From the IMG/VR virus record IMGVR_UViG_3300025000_000176, positions 1 through 44,843 of that record: a stretch of DNA of 44,843 nucleotides. One strand, given 5' to 3'. The stretch is from a virus. Positions 7,702-16,191 of the stretch are shown here, piece by piece. The notes beneath the pieces are model-generated. The model was not told the origin of the DNA and searched no databases. It saw only the letters and a list, made by a program, of their open reading frames with translations. The translations under genes and the position numbers were made by a program. Within the stretch, counting starts at the first letter, position 1; every line of letters starts with the position of its first letter.

Positions 7702-8775
7702 ATGGCAAATATTAGCACAATTGATGCAAGAGGAATTTTCACAAAAACGCTCATTGCGATATATAAAGAAAAATCAATGCCGACAGCATTTTTGAGGTCA
7801 TTCTTCCCATCAGTAGAATCAAACTCAAAAGAAATATCAATTGAAGTCCAGAGAGGATTTGAGATGATAGCTGTTGATGTAGAGAGAGGGACTGAAGGTA
7901 ATCGTAACTCATTCAGCAAAGCTACAGAGAAAATTATTATTCCTCCTTATTATCGTGAATATTTTGATGCAACTGAATTAGATTTTTACGATCGTCTGTT
8001 CACTGAAAGCGGTGTTGTTGACGAAATTACATTCAATGATTGGATTACAACTGTTGTCGAGAAATTGATGTTATTGCAATATAAGATTGAAAGATCTTAC
8101 GAATTGCAATGCTCTCAGGTGCTTACTACAGGTATTGTAACTCTTGTCAATGGAACTAATATTGATTTCAAAAGAAAGGCTGCCTCTCTTGTTGACAAGA
8201 CAGCTGGATACTATTGGGCTACTTCAACTATTGATCCGGATGAAGACTTGAAAAATGCATGCACATTCATTCGCACCAAGGGTAAATCTCAAGGAGGTGT
8301 ATATAATGCTATTTTCGGCGAATCAGCTTTCACAGCTTACATGAATAATGCAGTTATTAAGGCTCGTCAAGGTCTCTACAACATTGATTTAGGCATGATT
8401 CGTCAGCCTCAACGTGATGCAACTGGCGGAGTGCTACATGGTCAGATATCAGCTGGCCCGTATAAGTTAAATATGTGGTCATATCCAGAGTATTATGATG
8501 CTTCATCGACATCCTTAAATAATCCATATTTGAATTCAAAAAAGGTTATCGTAGTTCCTGAAGCTCCGAAATTCAAATTAGCATTCGCCGCAGTACCACA
8601 ATTGCTTGGAAATAAGGCTAATGTTGGTGCTGGATTGTCTGGAAAAAGAGGAGCCTATCTTGTTGGTGAATTCTTGGACGAAAGAAATTCAAGCCATATC
8701 GTTGACATTAAATCAGCTGGAATTGCTGTACCGGTGGCAGTTGATCAAATATATACAGTTCAGGTAGTTGCTTAG
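7702..8775 (+). CDS. major capsid protein, lambda gpE family
   Basis: This 357-aa protein follows the decoration protein and matches the usual 340-350 aa of lambda gpE-type capsids. It has the N-terminal F-x-K-T/FLRSFFP region, an internal ERGTEGNRN loop and a C-terminal beta-rich domain. A strong terminator follows, consistent with very high expression of this gene. No signs of truncation. Confidence 0.88.
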   Translation: MANISTIDARGIFTKTLIAIYKEKSMPTAFLRSFFPSVESNSKEISIEVQRGFEMIAVDVERGTEGNRNSFSKATEKIIIPPYYREYFDATELDFYDRLFTESGVVDEITFNDWITTVVEKLMLLQYKIERSYELQCSQVLTTGIVTLVNGTNIDFKRKAASLVDKTAGYYWATSTIDPDEDLKNACTFIRTKGKSQGGVYNAIFGESAFTAYMNNAVIKARQGLYNIDLGMIRQPQRDATGGVLHGQISAGPYKLNMWSYPEYYDASSTSLNNPYLNSKKVIVVPEAPKFKLAFAAVPQLLGNKANVGAGLSGKRGAYLVGEFLDERNSSHIVDIKSAGIAVPVAVDQIYTVQVVA

Positions 8776-8801
8776 TTTTTGTGTGAGTTTTATTAGTTTT
8801 T

Positions 8802-8829
8802 AGAGCAGGATTAAATCCTGCTCTTTTTT
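8802..8829 (+). terminator. strong intrinsic terminator after the capsid gene
   Basis: AGAGCAGGAT (8802-8811) and ATCCTGCTCT (8815-8824) form a perfect 10-bp stem with a 3-base loop, followed by a T run. It probably sets the ratio of head transcripts to downstream tail transcripts. Confidence 0.9.
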
Positions 8830-8852
8830 AAAAATTTTAAAAAAAGTAGAAA

Positions 8853-9071
8853 ATGGCTAAATTTTATAAAGTATTAGCTCTCAGCGTAGGAGCTTTAAAT
8901 AACAAAATATTGTCAAGCGGAGACGTTGTCGAAGAAGGAGCATTTCCAGCCGATAACATTGCTAAATTAGTTGAACAAGGATTTATTGTTGAGACTGAGC
9001 CAGTTAAGGAAAAGCAGACTAAAAAAACTAAGAAAGACAATGACATCAATTCTGGAAAGAGCAAGAATTGA
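8853..9071 (+). CDS. small hypothetical head-region protein
   Basis: This 72-aa protein has a compact N-terminal half (FYKVLALSVGAL, then a GDVVEEGAFP turn) and a Lys-rich C-terminal tail. Small proteins of this kind directly after the capsid gene often take part in DNA packaging or head completion (the FI position in lambda), but no motif proves it. Its 3' end overlaps the next gene by 32 bases in another frame. An A-rich leader precedes the ATG. Confidence 0.65.
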   Translation: MAKFYKVLALSVGALNNKILSSGDVVEEGAFPADNIAKLVEQGFIVETEPVKEKQTKKTKKDNDINSGKSKN

Positions 9072-9417
9072 TACTCAGTCTATTATAACGAATACGGCTG
9101 ATTTTAGCGTAGCTATTACGCTAAAAAATCCGTCTGGTACTATTACAGCAGTTGTTTCAGGGATTGCATCTAAGCACCATATATCAATTGATACTCAAGG
9201 TAATGTAGTTAATGCGAGGACGGCTAAAGTTACATTTTGCGAAAAACAATTAACAGACTTAGCTTATCCGGTTAGAACATCTGGTGAAGTCACATTAATA
9301 AAGCATATTATTGAATATCAGGATAGTACAAATGTCGCAAAAAAATATATTATTAGAGAAACATTTCCTGATGAGACATTAGGTATAATAGTTTGTATTT
9401 TAGGTGATTACGAATAA
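9040..9417 (+). CDS. putative head-tail connector protein
   Basis: I start this gene at 9040 (MTSILERARIDTQ), giving 125 aa; the longer option at 8971 would overlap the previous gene by 101 bases and adds only a basic Leu/Lys-rich stretch. The protein is beta-rich with no recognised motif. Its place between the capsid and a tail-completion-like gene matches head-closure or stopper proteins (gpFII position). This is a positional guess. Confidence 0.6.
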   Translation: MTSILERARIDTQSIITNTADFSVAITLKNPSGTITAVVSGIASKHHISIDTQGNVVNARTAKVTFCEKQLTDLAYPVRTSGEVTLIKHIIEYQDSTNVAKKYIIRETFPDETLGIIVCILGDYE

Positions 9418-9420
9418 AAA

Positions 9421-10035
9421 ATGGCAGCAAAATTAACATTGAAAATAACTGCTTCAAATTTCGAATTAATTCGAGATAGAATTTGTGAGATTCTTTCATT
9501 AGAACTTCACAATCAAGCCATTATGACTCCCGCTGAGCCGTTGATTGATGCTGCGATTTGGAAAGAAAGAAATATTGCTTTTGATTTGACGGAAATGCCA
9601 GCAGTAAATGTCTCATTCTCAAAAGGTAATAATGATCAGAAATTTTCAAAATATGATACATTTACATATTCGTATTTTATTGATATTTTTACAAAATCAA
9701 AAAGTTCTTCAATAAATAAAGGTGATGAATTGTCTTCAACAATTAACCAAAGAATTTTAGGGATTATTTCAAGAATTCTGAGTAATCCGCAATATAATAC
9801 ACTGGATTTCAGCAAGCCATCTATTGCGAATGTGAGTATATCTGAAATGTCAATGGCTGATTCCAAAAATAATGAAGATGCCGTAAGTGTTTCAATGTCA
9901 AGGCTTATATTAGATGTAACCACAACCGAATCTAATCAATTGCAGACCTCAACGCTTTTAGCTCAAAGTTATTCCAAAATCACAGTAAATCAAACAAATA
10001 AAGGTTATCAATATATATTATTACAAGGAGATTAA
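9421..10035 (+). CDS. putative tail completion/terminator protein
   Basis: This 204-aa protein begins with KLTLKITASNFELIRDRICEI, a helix-strand pattern like that of tail-terminator proteins, and includes FTYSYFIDIFTKS in the centre. Such proteins cap the tail tube and join it to the head. It follows the connector candidate by 3 bases and precedes another small morphogenesis gene. The family call is tentative. Confidence 0.55.
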   Translation: MAAKLTLKITASNFELIRDRICEILSLELHNQAIMTPAEPLIDAAIWKERNIAFDLTEMPAVNVSFSKGNNDQKFSKYDTFTYSYFIDIFTKSKSSSINKGDELSSTINQRILGIISRILSNPQYNTLDFSKPSIANVSISEMSMADSKNNEDAVSVSMSRLILDVTTTESNQLQTSTLLAQSYSKITVNQTNKGYQYILLQGD

Positions 10036-10038
10036 TAA

Positions 10039-10506
10039 ATGTCAAAATCAACAATAGTTACTAAGTTAATTAATGGCGGTGTCCACGTTAATAAGAATGG
10101 TAATGAGTTCATCCTCAGCCAGTATCTTGTGCCAGCAAGAGGTATTGACGTTGTTTACATCAACGATGGTAATGGTTCGAGAGTTGACGAATTCACTATT
10201 GACGAAACATTGAAGGTAGTTAGGAATGACGGAACTGAAGTAACTATAACCAATGCGGCATTGCTTTTCAGCGAGTTATCAACTTATTTTTTCACAAGCG
10301 TATCTGAGCCCGGTTCAGCTATTACTAATCAAGTTGTTATAGCTGCATTATTGTTGCAATCTAACTGGGTTAATGGCGAATTCGTTGATCCTGGAGGAAT
10401 TATAGCCGTATTGAGAGAAGGTGACTATCATCTTGATATTGACAATTTTGTAAAGTATGAATATCTTTCAGGAAAAGTTATTAGATTAAGTTTCAATAAT
10501 TTATAA
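10039..10506 (+). CDS. hypothetical protein at the head-tail junction
   Basis: This 155-aa protein is beta-rich with a central hydrophobic segment (AITNQVVIAALLLQSNW). I recognise no family. It is the last gene before the accessory block of secreted proteins and shares the tight spacing of its neighbours (3 bases on each side), so it probably belongs to the virion or its assembly. Confidence 0.6.
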   Translation: MSKSTIVTKLINGGVHVNKNGNEFILSQYLVPARGIDVVYINDGNGSRVDEFTIDETLKVVRNDGTEVTITNAALLFSELSTYFFTSVSEPGSAITNQVVIAALLLQSNWVNGEFVDPGGIIAVLREGDYHLDIDNFVKYEYLSGKVIRLSFNNL

Positions 10507-10509
10507 AAA

Positions 10510-11949
10510 ATGAAAAAAATAATATTATTATCATTGGTATTGTGCTCATTTACAGTATTTTGTCAAGATACTGTAAAAGTTATTGGATTTAAATCAATGA
10601 AAATTCTAAAACCTGACGCTGGTTATGGCCAGGATAGTGCATTATGTTATCTTGTTAAAAATGCGAACGTCAATGGTATAGCGGGTTTTATTGCGATAGT
10701 TGGTACTGATAGTATGTTCTTAACAATATCAGATGATAGCATCCGATTATATGGTAATAAGCCGGTATCTATCAACGGGCATCCAGTGCTAGATACGACT
10801 TCTCTGAGTAATAGAATAGACTTGAAAGCAGATTCGACAGATAATGCTACCCGTACATGGGTAAGTAATCAGGACTATCTTATTGGTAATGATACTACTA
10901 ACCTGTCAGATAGCTTACGTTCAGCCTGGATAACTAAATTGCAATTATCGGATAGTGCCGGAAACTTTATAACCCCTTATGATACAGTTGGTATGAGTGT
11001 CTGGATTTCTGCTTTTTTAGCAAGATTAGATTCAGGGAAGGTAAGCACATTAACAGATACAATATGGGAATCACTTACTATAATAGATGAATTAAAAGTA
11101 TTATCACATATCACAAGTCCTGATTTCTCATTCTGGGATGGTTCGATAATTAATGGCGTAATTAAGTCCCGTGCAGCAAGTTCAATAGAATACTGGTTGC
11201 AAGATACTGCGGGGACATTAGCCCTGTTGTATAATGCCAAAATCGGGGCAGACACAATACAAGCTAACTTGGTTCAATTTATTAATATGGTTGCAAATAC
11301 AATAAGTTCGGCAACAGCTTTAGACTTCACAACTGCTTCCGGCAACTCAATCATGTCAGTTGATAGCACACAAACTCAGTTTTATGAAAACGTTTTTTTT
11401 GAGAAAACAATATCCACGGATAATTCGTTAATTATAACAGATGCAAGTGGAGCTGATTCAACGGTATTCCGTGACGATGGAACTAATTTTAGAATAGATA
11501 ACGATAATCAGATAAAAATATCTATTATTCCTGAGACCTCAACGGCGGATAGTATAGTGGTTGTAGAAGATGGAATTTTAAAGAAGCAAAAGGGTGTAAG
11601 TATTACTGCTGATACGTTTCAGACATTTCATGTTGATAGCTTATATGTTAATGATTACTTGTATATGAACGGTTCTCAAGTTATTTATGGCACATATACG
11701 TTACTGGATGGTGGCTCAATAGTATTGCCAGCCGGAACATCGGGAATGATGAAATGTATGATTGGTAATAATCTTGCAGGTGTAGAATTCAGTTATGCTA
11801 CTGATGGTACATTTAGATATTCCGACAGTTGGGGGGCTGTATTCTTCACCGATTCCGGGACTGGATTGCGTGTTTACGATAGTGGAACAAGTGTAACAAT
11901 CAAATATGTCGGAAGTGCTGAAGAATTGAAAATACAAGGCAATCTGTGA
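10510..11949 (+). CDS. fibre-like protein with signal peptide
   Basis: This 479-aa protein starts with a clear Sec signal peptide (MKKIILLSLVLCSFTVFC, cut before Q-D). The mature part looks like a trimeric fibre: repeated short Asp/Ser/Thr motifs (DTTSLSNRIDLKADSTDN, STDNSLIITDASGADST) and beta-rich segments to the end. Fibre-like architecture suits host-receptor or surface binding, but the signal peptide implies export from the cell, unusual for a virion part. It ends in GTGA overlapping the next gene's GTG start. It opens a three-gene set that all begin with signal peptides. Confidence 0.65.
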   Translation: MKKIILLSLVLCSFTVFCQDTVKVIGFKSMKILKPDAGYGQDSALCYLVKNANVNGIAGFIAIVGTDSMFLTISDDSIRLYGNKPVSINGHPVLDTTSLSNRIDLKADSTDNATRTWVSNQDYLIGNDTTNLSDSLRSAWITKLQLSDSAGNFITPYDTVGMSVWISAFLARLDSGKVSTLTDTIWESLTIIDELKVLSHITSPDFSFWDGSIINGVIKSRAASSIEYWLQDTAGTLALLYNAKIGADTIQANLVQFINMVANTISSATALDFTTASGNSIMSVDSTQTQFYENVFFEKTISTDNSLIITDASGADSTVFRDDGTNFRIDNDNQIKISIIPETSTADSIVVVEDGILKKQKGVSITADTFQTFHVDSLYVNDYLYMNGSQVIYGTYTLLDGGSIVLPAGTSGMMKCMIGNNLAGVEFSYATDGTFRYSDSWGAVFFTDSGTGLRVYDSGTSVTIKYVGSAEELKIQGNL

Positions 11950-12989
11950 AATTAATATTAACCATATTACTATTATTTTCGCTTAATTGCTTTTCGCAAA
12001 TAGGCTTATATACAGCTCCATGCAATAAGTTAATAGGCTTTGATACTGATTTGTATTTACCTGATACAATATATGTTGCTCAAGGTAATTCAGTCAAGAT
12101 ATACAATGATAATGTCGCATACATTCCAGCGAGTAAGCATGGTAGGTGTACGTTTCAATGGGTTACAGTGATAGGTAACGTTATTGCAGACTATTTAAAT
12201 GTAAATACAACAGGGCTTGGTAATTATTTAACAAAGATATATGCAGTTAATTCTATTGGAACTTATTGTGATTCTGCTTCTACTATAATTAAAGTTGAGC
12301 CAAAAATTGCACTAGGAAATAAAACTATTCTACCTATTGGTAATAGCTTAACGGCTCTTGGATGGCAGTATTGCAGACCAGTAATAGATGATAGCTTAGA
12401 TGTCACATTAACAAGCATTGGCACAATAGGAGTTACTCCTAATGAGAATGAAGGACATAGTGGTTGGACAACAGCCACATTCTTGGGAGCTACTTCTCCA
12501 TTCTATATCGGCGGCGTTATCAATGTGCCTCAATATTTGATTAATAACTCACTTGCGACACCTGATGTTATACGTATATCGTTAGGGATAAATGAGGGAT
12601 ATTCATTAATAAATCCAAATTCCACAATTGCAAATTTAAAAACATTAGTAACTGAGTGCCTTGCAGTTACAGGGGCTAAAATTATTATAGTAATGCCGTC
12701 AACTGCCTCAAATACAATCTATGGTTGGATGGTTAACTATTCCAACACAAATAACTATGAGGCTTATGTGCTTAACATGAGACAACTACAACAGTTAATT
12801 CATACTAATTTTGCATATGGAGCATATAATGCAAGCGTAGACGTAGCATCGGACTACCTTTATATTGATAGAAATGCAAGTTATCCAAAGACGGCAGGAT
12901 ATCATAATAACGCATTGCACCCATCTGCAACAGGTTACAGGCAATTAATGAATGGGACTTTAAATACAATTAATCATATTTACCAATGA
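11946..12989 (+). CDS. SGNH/GDSL-type esterase with Ig/PKD-like N-domain and signal peptide
   Basis: This 347-aa protein starts at a GTG overlapping the previous stop (GTGA). A signal peptide (residues 1-18, ending CFSQ) is followed by a PKD/Ig-like domain (about 35-118) and an SGNH hydrolase domain. Block I is ILPIGNSLT with nucleophile S134 (GNS instead of GDS), block III is SLGINEG with N216, and block V has H325 in ALHPSATG. The usual Asp three residues before this His is N322. Relatives deacetylate or de-esterify polysaccharides. A capsule- or LPS-modifying role fits, but the two changed residues leave activity uncertain. Confidence 0.72.
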   Translation: MKLILTILLLFSLNCFSQIGLYTAPCNKLIGFDTDLYLPDTIYVAQGNSVKIYNDNVAYIPASKHGRCTFQWVTVIGNVIADYLNVNTTGLGNYLTKIYAVNSIGTYCDSASTIIKVEPKIALGNKTILPIGNSLTALGWQYCRPVIDDSLDVTLTSIGTIGVTPNENEGHSGWTTATFLGATSPFYIGGVINVPQYLINNSLATPDVIRISLGINEGYSLINPNSTIANLKTLVTECLAVTGAKIIIVMPSTASNTIYGWMVNYSNTNNYEAYVLNMRQLQQLIHTNFAYGAYNASVDVASDYLYIDRNASYPKTAGYHNNALHPSATGYRQLMNGTLNTINHIYQ

Positions 12990-14257
12990 AAAACTCAATA
13001 CTTTTTTTAGCCTTTTTTGCTTCATTTTCAGCGTTTTCGCAACAGAACCCATTCAATGGGGCATTATCTTTTGATGTGAGCAACAATGCCACATTTGCTG
13101 AAAAATTAATAGCAGATTCTGTTATTAGTCCGCTGTTAAGAACTAATATATTATACAAGGGCAGTAACCGCATTTTAGATTTTTACGGTACCGACAATTT
13201 ATTTTTTGGTATAAATGCAGGGAACAACACATTATCAGGCACATTGAATCATTATTTCGGAAATCAGGCAGGTAAATCAACTACTACCGGAGCTAATAAC
13301 ATTTATTTTGGTTATCAAAGTGGTTACAGCTCAACAACTTCACACGATAATCTGGCTATTGGCAATTACGCTTTATATTCGACAGGAAATAACGGCAATT
13401 TTAACACAGCTATAGGCTACGGATCCTGCTACACTAATTCGACAGCTGACAGCAATCTATGTGTTGGTTATTATTCGGGGAGATATACATCTGGCAACAG
13501 CAATACGCTGCTTGGTACACGTGCCGGTTATGGGGTAACAGGGAACGTTTACAGCCATAATACGGCTGTTGGCTATCAGGGATTATTTTCCTCAACAACA
13601 GGAAGCAGAAATACAGCGCTTGGATATTCAGCAGGATATAGTAATGCTGCTGGGAATAATAACGTATTTATAGGATATAAGGCAGGTTACAGCGAAACGG
13701 GCTCAGATAAGTTATACATTGACAATTCAACAACATCCTCCCCTTTAATTTATGGAGATTTCGTCTCTGATTCTTTAACCGTCAACGGCGACTTGGTTGT
13801 CTCCGGAGATGTGAATTATTCGCCACCTCATGGTAGTTATATTTTTGACAGTCAAACGCTTACTATTGCCATTGCGACAGCAGAAGTATTCGTCGATTTA
13901 ACAAATGGGACAAATAATTTATTCACTGTTGACGAAAGTGTAAATATCACATTTGCTGGAGATTCGGCAACAATTCAAACCGGATATGCCGGAGATTACG
14001 AGGCATCGTGGGGAATCATGTTTGAGGGTAGCAATGATAAAGATTACAGGGTAGTTCTTGTCAAAAATCATGTTACAAAAGTATATCCAGTACGTTCTCA
14101 GGCGGGAAAAGGGGCTGGCAGGTCAATGAATCTTGAAGGATTTACGTATTTAAAATCATTGGTGGCGGGAGACGATATTAAGTTAATAATAACGTCAGAT
14201 GATGCCTCTGATCCGGTTGTTATGTCAGGCTATTTATATTTAAGAAAAAGTCATTAA
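12986..14257 (+). CDS. YadA-like repeat fibre/adhesin with signal peptide
   Basis: This 423-aa protein begins with a signal peptide ending AFSQQ. Residues about 70-245 hold imperfect repeats with Asn-Thr-Ala-hydrophobic-Gly cores (NTAIGYGS, NTAVGYQG, NTALGYSAG, NVFIGYKAGY), the pattern of left-handed beta-roll heads in trimeric adhesins and some phage fibres. A SLTVNGDLVVSGDV segment and a globular beta-rich C-terminus follow. Its ATG overlaps the esterase stop (ATGA). Binding a surface glycan is the likely role, on the virion or, given the signal peptide, on the infected cell. Confidence 0.7.
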   Translation: MKNSILFLAFFASFSAFSQQNPFNGALSFDVSNNATFAEKLIADSVISPLLRTNILYKGSNRILDFYGTDNLFFGINAGNNTLSGTLNHYFGNQAGKSTTTGANNIYFGYQSGYSSTTSHDNLAIGNYALYSTGNNGNFNTAIGYGSCYTNSTADSNLCVGYYSGRYTSGNSNTLLGTRAGYGVTGNVYSHNTAVGYQGLFSSTTGSRNTALGYSAGYSNAAGNNNVFIGYKAGYSETGSDKLYIDNSTTSSPLIYGDFVSDSLTVNGDLVVSGDVNYSPPHGSYIFDSQTLTIAIATAEVFVDLTNGTNNLFTVDESVNITFAGDSATIQTGYAGDYEASWGIMFEGSNDKDYRVVLVKNHVTKVYPVRSQAGKGAGRSMNLEGFTYLKSLVAGDDIKLIITSDDASDPVVMSGYLYLRKSH

Positions 14258-14275
14258 TTTTTTTTTAAAAGAAAT

Positions 14276-14644
14276 ATGTTCAACATCAAAAATAAAATGC
14301 TTAATTCAGTGATAACAAGCCTGTTGTCGCTTATGATTGCATCTATAGCCGGGGGTATTGGATACCTGATACTTGTGGGCTATAATCAACCAGCTATTAA
14401 TCAATCAATTAAGGACAGGATATATATATTAGAGGCTTCAACTTCCGAAAGAATCTCTAATACTAACACCCGGATAGACAAGGTAATTGATAATGAAGGC
14501 GGTAAAGATTCAACAATAATTCGTGTGTTGCAGGAAATGCAATTGGAGCAAAAAAAACAAGCTCGAAGTATTAAATTGATTATTGAAAATACAAATGAAC
14601 TAAAGCCTTTTAAAAATTTTTTTGACTGCGAAAATTTAAATTAA
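14276..14644 (+). CDS. small membrane protein with coiled coil, holin candidate
   Basis: This 122-aa protein has one strong transmembrane segment (about residues 11-34, VITSLLSLMIASIAGGIGYL) followed by a polar helical tail with coiled-coil character. One-helix proteins of this kind next to an endolysin gene often act as holins or lysis helpers. The amidohydrolase gene intervenes before the CHAP endolysin at 15726. Function is inferred from topology and position only. Confidence 0.5.
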   Translation: MFNIKNKMLNSVITSLLSLMIASIAGGIGYLILVGYNQPAINQSIKDRIYILEASTSERISNTNTRIDKVIDNEGGKDSTIIRVLQEMQLEQKKQARSIKLIIENTNELKPFKNFFDCENLN

Positions 14645-14649
14645 AAAAT

Positions 14650-15672
14650 ATGTTCAATTGCCACATACATACCTTTACAGAAAATGACGTCCCAAGAAAT
14701 TTTTTGCCGTTAAAACTTGTCCCCATTTTAAGAACAAAAATTGGTTATTTCTTGTTATCCAGATTATTACGTAGGATTAATCCATTTTCAAACAAAGATA
14801 TTTTTGACCGTTTTTGTAAATTCATAGAAATTGGCAAAAATAAAACACAGGAAGATATATTAAAGGGCTGCTCTGTATCGTATCCTATTGATACTAAGTT
14901 CTGTATATTGTCAATGGATATGTCTCAGATGGGTTCCGGAAATGTGCCACGACCATATATTGAACAGTTGCAGGAACTCAAATGGTTAGCTAAGAATGAT
15001 GGTAATGTATTGCCATTTATTCACATTGACCCACGTAATCCGTCTTACAGGTTATATTTCGATTGGGCTGTTAATTCCGGCTTTAGGGGTTTGAAATTAT
15101 ACCCGCCGTTAGGAATTTTTCCTTTTGATGATAGGTTTTATAACATATATAGATATTGTGAAGAAAAGGGTATTCCAATTATAAGTCATTGCACTCAGGA
15201 CAGCACCGTTCATTTTCAGGGCTCAATAAAAAAATTACTACAATTAGCGTCTGATAGCATCGTTGAGGTTGACATGAAAAATAAAAAAACAATTTGTAAT
15301 TGCTTTATGCATCCAAATAATTACAAGGTTGTTTTGAAAGATTTTCCTAATTTAAAAATTTGTTTAGCACATTTTGGAAGCGGAAATGAATGGGATAATG
15401 TTATACACAAAATGATGCCGGATTACCCGTCATTATTTGTGGATATATCATATGTATTATATGCACAAGAGAGATGGGCTTACTTAAAGGTATTATTAAG
15501 TACCGATGATGCATTCCGCAATAGATGTCTCTTTGGTTCAGATTATTACATGGATTCCGTTGAAGGGGACGAGAAACAATTCTCGATTCAATTACGAGGT
15601 TACTTGGGTGAGGATTTATGGAAGCAAATAGCTGAAATTAACCCCCGAAGATTTTTAAAAAATGTGTTATAA
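14650..15672 (+). CDS. amidohydrolase-2-type metal-dependent hydrolase
   Basis: This 340-aa protein fits the amidohydrolase TIM-barrel family. Metal-ligand motifs are in the expected order: HIH (H5, H7), GLKLYPP (K149), ISHCT (H180), LAHFG (H241) and FGSDYY (D298), with INPRRFL near the end, as in amidohydrolase-2 proteins. No signal peptide. Substrates in this family range from decarboxylated aromatics to lactones and cannot be read here. It is an unusual gene for a phage and lies between the holin candidate and the endolysin. An operator-like TGTTATAAAACATG overlaps its stop codon. Confidence 0.75.
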   Translation: MFNCHIHTFTENDVPRNFLPLKLVPILRTKIGYFLLSRLLRRINPFSNKDIFDRFCKFIEIGKNKTQEDILKGCSVSYPIDTKFCILSMDMSQMGSGNVPRPYIEQLQELKWLAKNDGNVLPFIHIDPRNPSYRLYFDWAVNSGFRGLKLYPPLGIFPFDDRFYNIYRYCEEKGIPIISHCTQDSTVHFQGSIKKLLQLASDSIVEVDMKNKKTICNCFMHPNNYKVVLKDFPNLKICLAHFGSGNEWDNVIHKMMPDYPSLFVDISYVLYAQERWAYLKVLLSTDDAFRNRCLFGSDYYMDSVEGDEKQFSIQLRGYLGEDLWKQIAEINPRRFLKNVL

Positions 15673-15677
15673 AACAT
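15664..15677. promoter_or_regulatory. operator-like palindrome upstream of the endolysin
   Basis: GTGTTATAAAACAT resembles ATGTTnTAAAACAT. It lies 34.5 bases (centre) from the -7 box at 15705 and overlaps the end of the amidohydrolase gene. Confidence 0.4.
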
Positions 15678-15682
15678 GTAAT

Positions 15683-15712
15683 ATTGGATTTAAAAAAATA
15701 TTATTATATTTG
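15683..15712 (+). promoter_or_regulatory. endolysin promoter
   Basis: ATTG (15683-15686), an 18-base spacer and consensus TATATTTG (15705-15712) lie just before the ATG at 15726. This gives the endolysin its own start of transcription. Confidence 0.55.
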
Positions 15713-15725
15713 TAAAAAAAAAGTA

Positions 15726-16181
15726 ATGATAGACGGTCAAAAAATAATAGATGTAGCTCAAAAAGAATTAGGTTATTGCGAAAATCCGCCTAATTCGAAT
15801 GAGACTAAATATGGCAAATGGTACGGCTTAGATAGCGTGCCTTGGTGTGCTATATTTGTTTCATGGTGCTATCATTCAGCGGGTTATATTTTACCTAAAA
15901 TTGATTCAATCAAAGGTTATTGTAGTTGTCAAAATGCCTTTATTTTTTTTAAGAAAAACAATCAAATTACAAAAAATCCAGTCGCCGGAGATATTGTTTT
16001 ATTTGACTGGGATTTAAATGGGAAATTTGAACATACAGGCTTGTTTGTCAGGAAGATAGATAATGATACATTCGAAAGTATTGAGGGCAATACTTCTTTC
16101 GGAAATGATAGTAATGGCGGTATTGTAATGCTCAGAAGAAGAAAATTTTTTCAATCAGTTTTTGTTCATTTAGAAAATTAA
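15726..16181 (+). CDS. CHAP-domain endolysin
   Basis: This 151-aa protein has the CHAP/NlpC-like pattern: C41 in VPWCAIFVSW, H103 in FEHTGLFV and a polar third residue in IEGNTS (E120, N122). Such enzymes cut peptidoglycan stem peptides or the Ala-glycan amide. I start at 15726 (MIDGQKIID) because a consensus -7 box at 15705-15712 lies inside the longer frame from 15684. It lacks a signal peptide, so release to the periplasm would need a holin, for which the 122-aa protein is a candidate. Confidence 0.85.
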   Translation: MIDGQKIIDVAQKELGYCENPPNSNETKYGKWYGLDSVPWCAIFVSWCYHSAGYILPKIDSIKGYCSCQNAFIFFKKNNQITKNPVAGDIVLFDWDLNGKFEHTGLFVRKIDNDTFESIEGNTSFGNDSNGGIVMLRRRKFFQSVFVHLEN

Positions 16182-16191
16182 AATAAAGTAT

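Noticed and set aside
8971-9417. Longer start for the head-tail connector gene
   Set aside because: It would overlap the 72-aa gene by 101 bases and adds a low-complexity basic stretch; the ATG at 9040 fits better.
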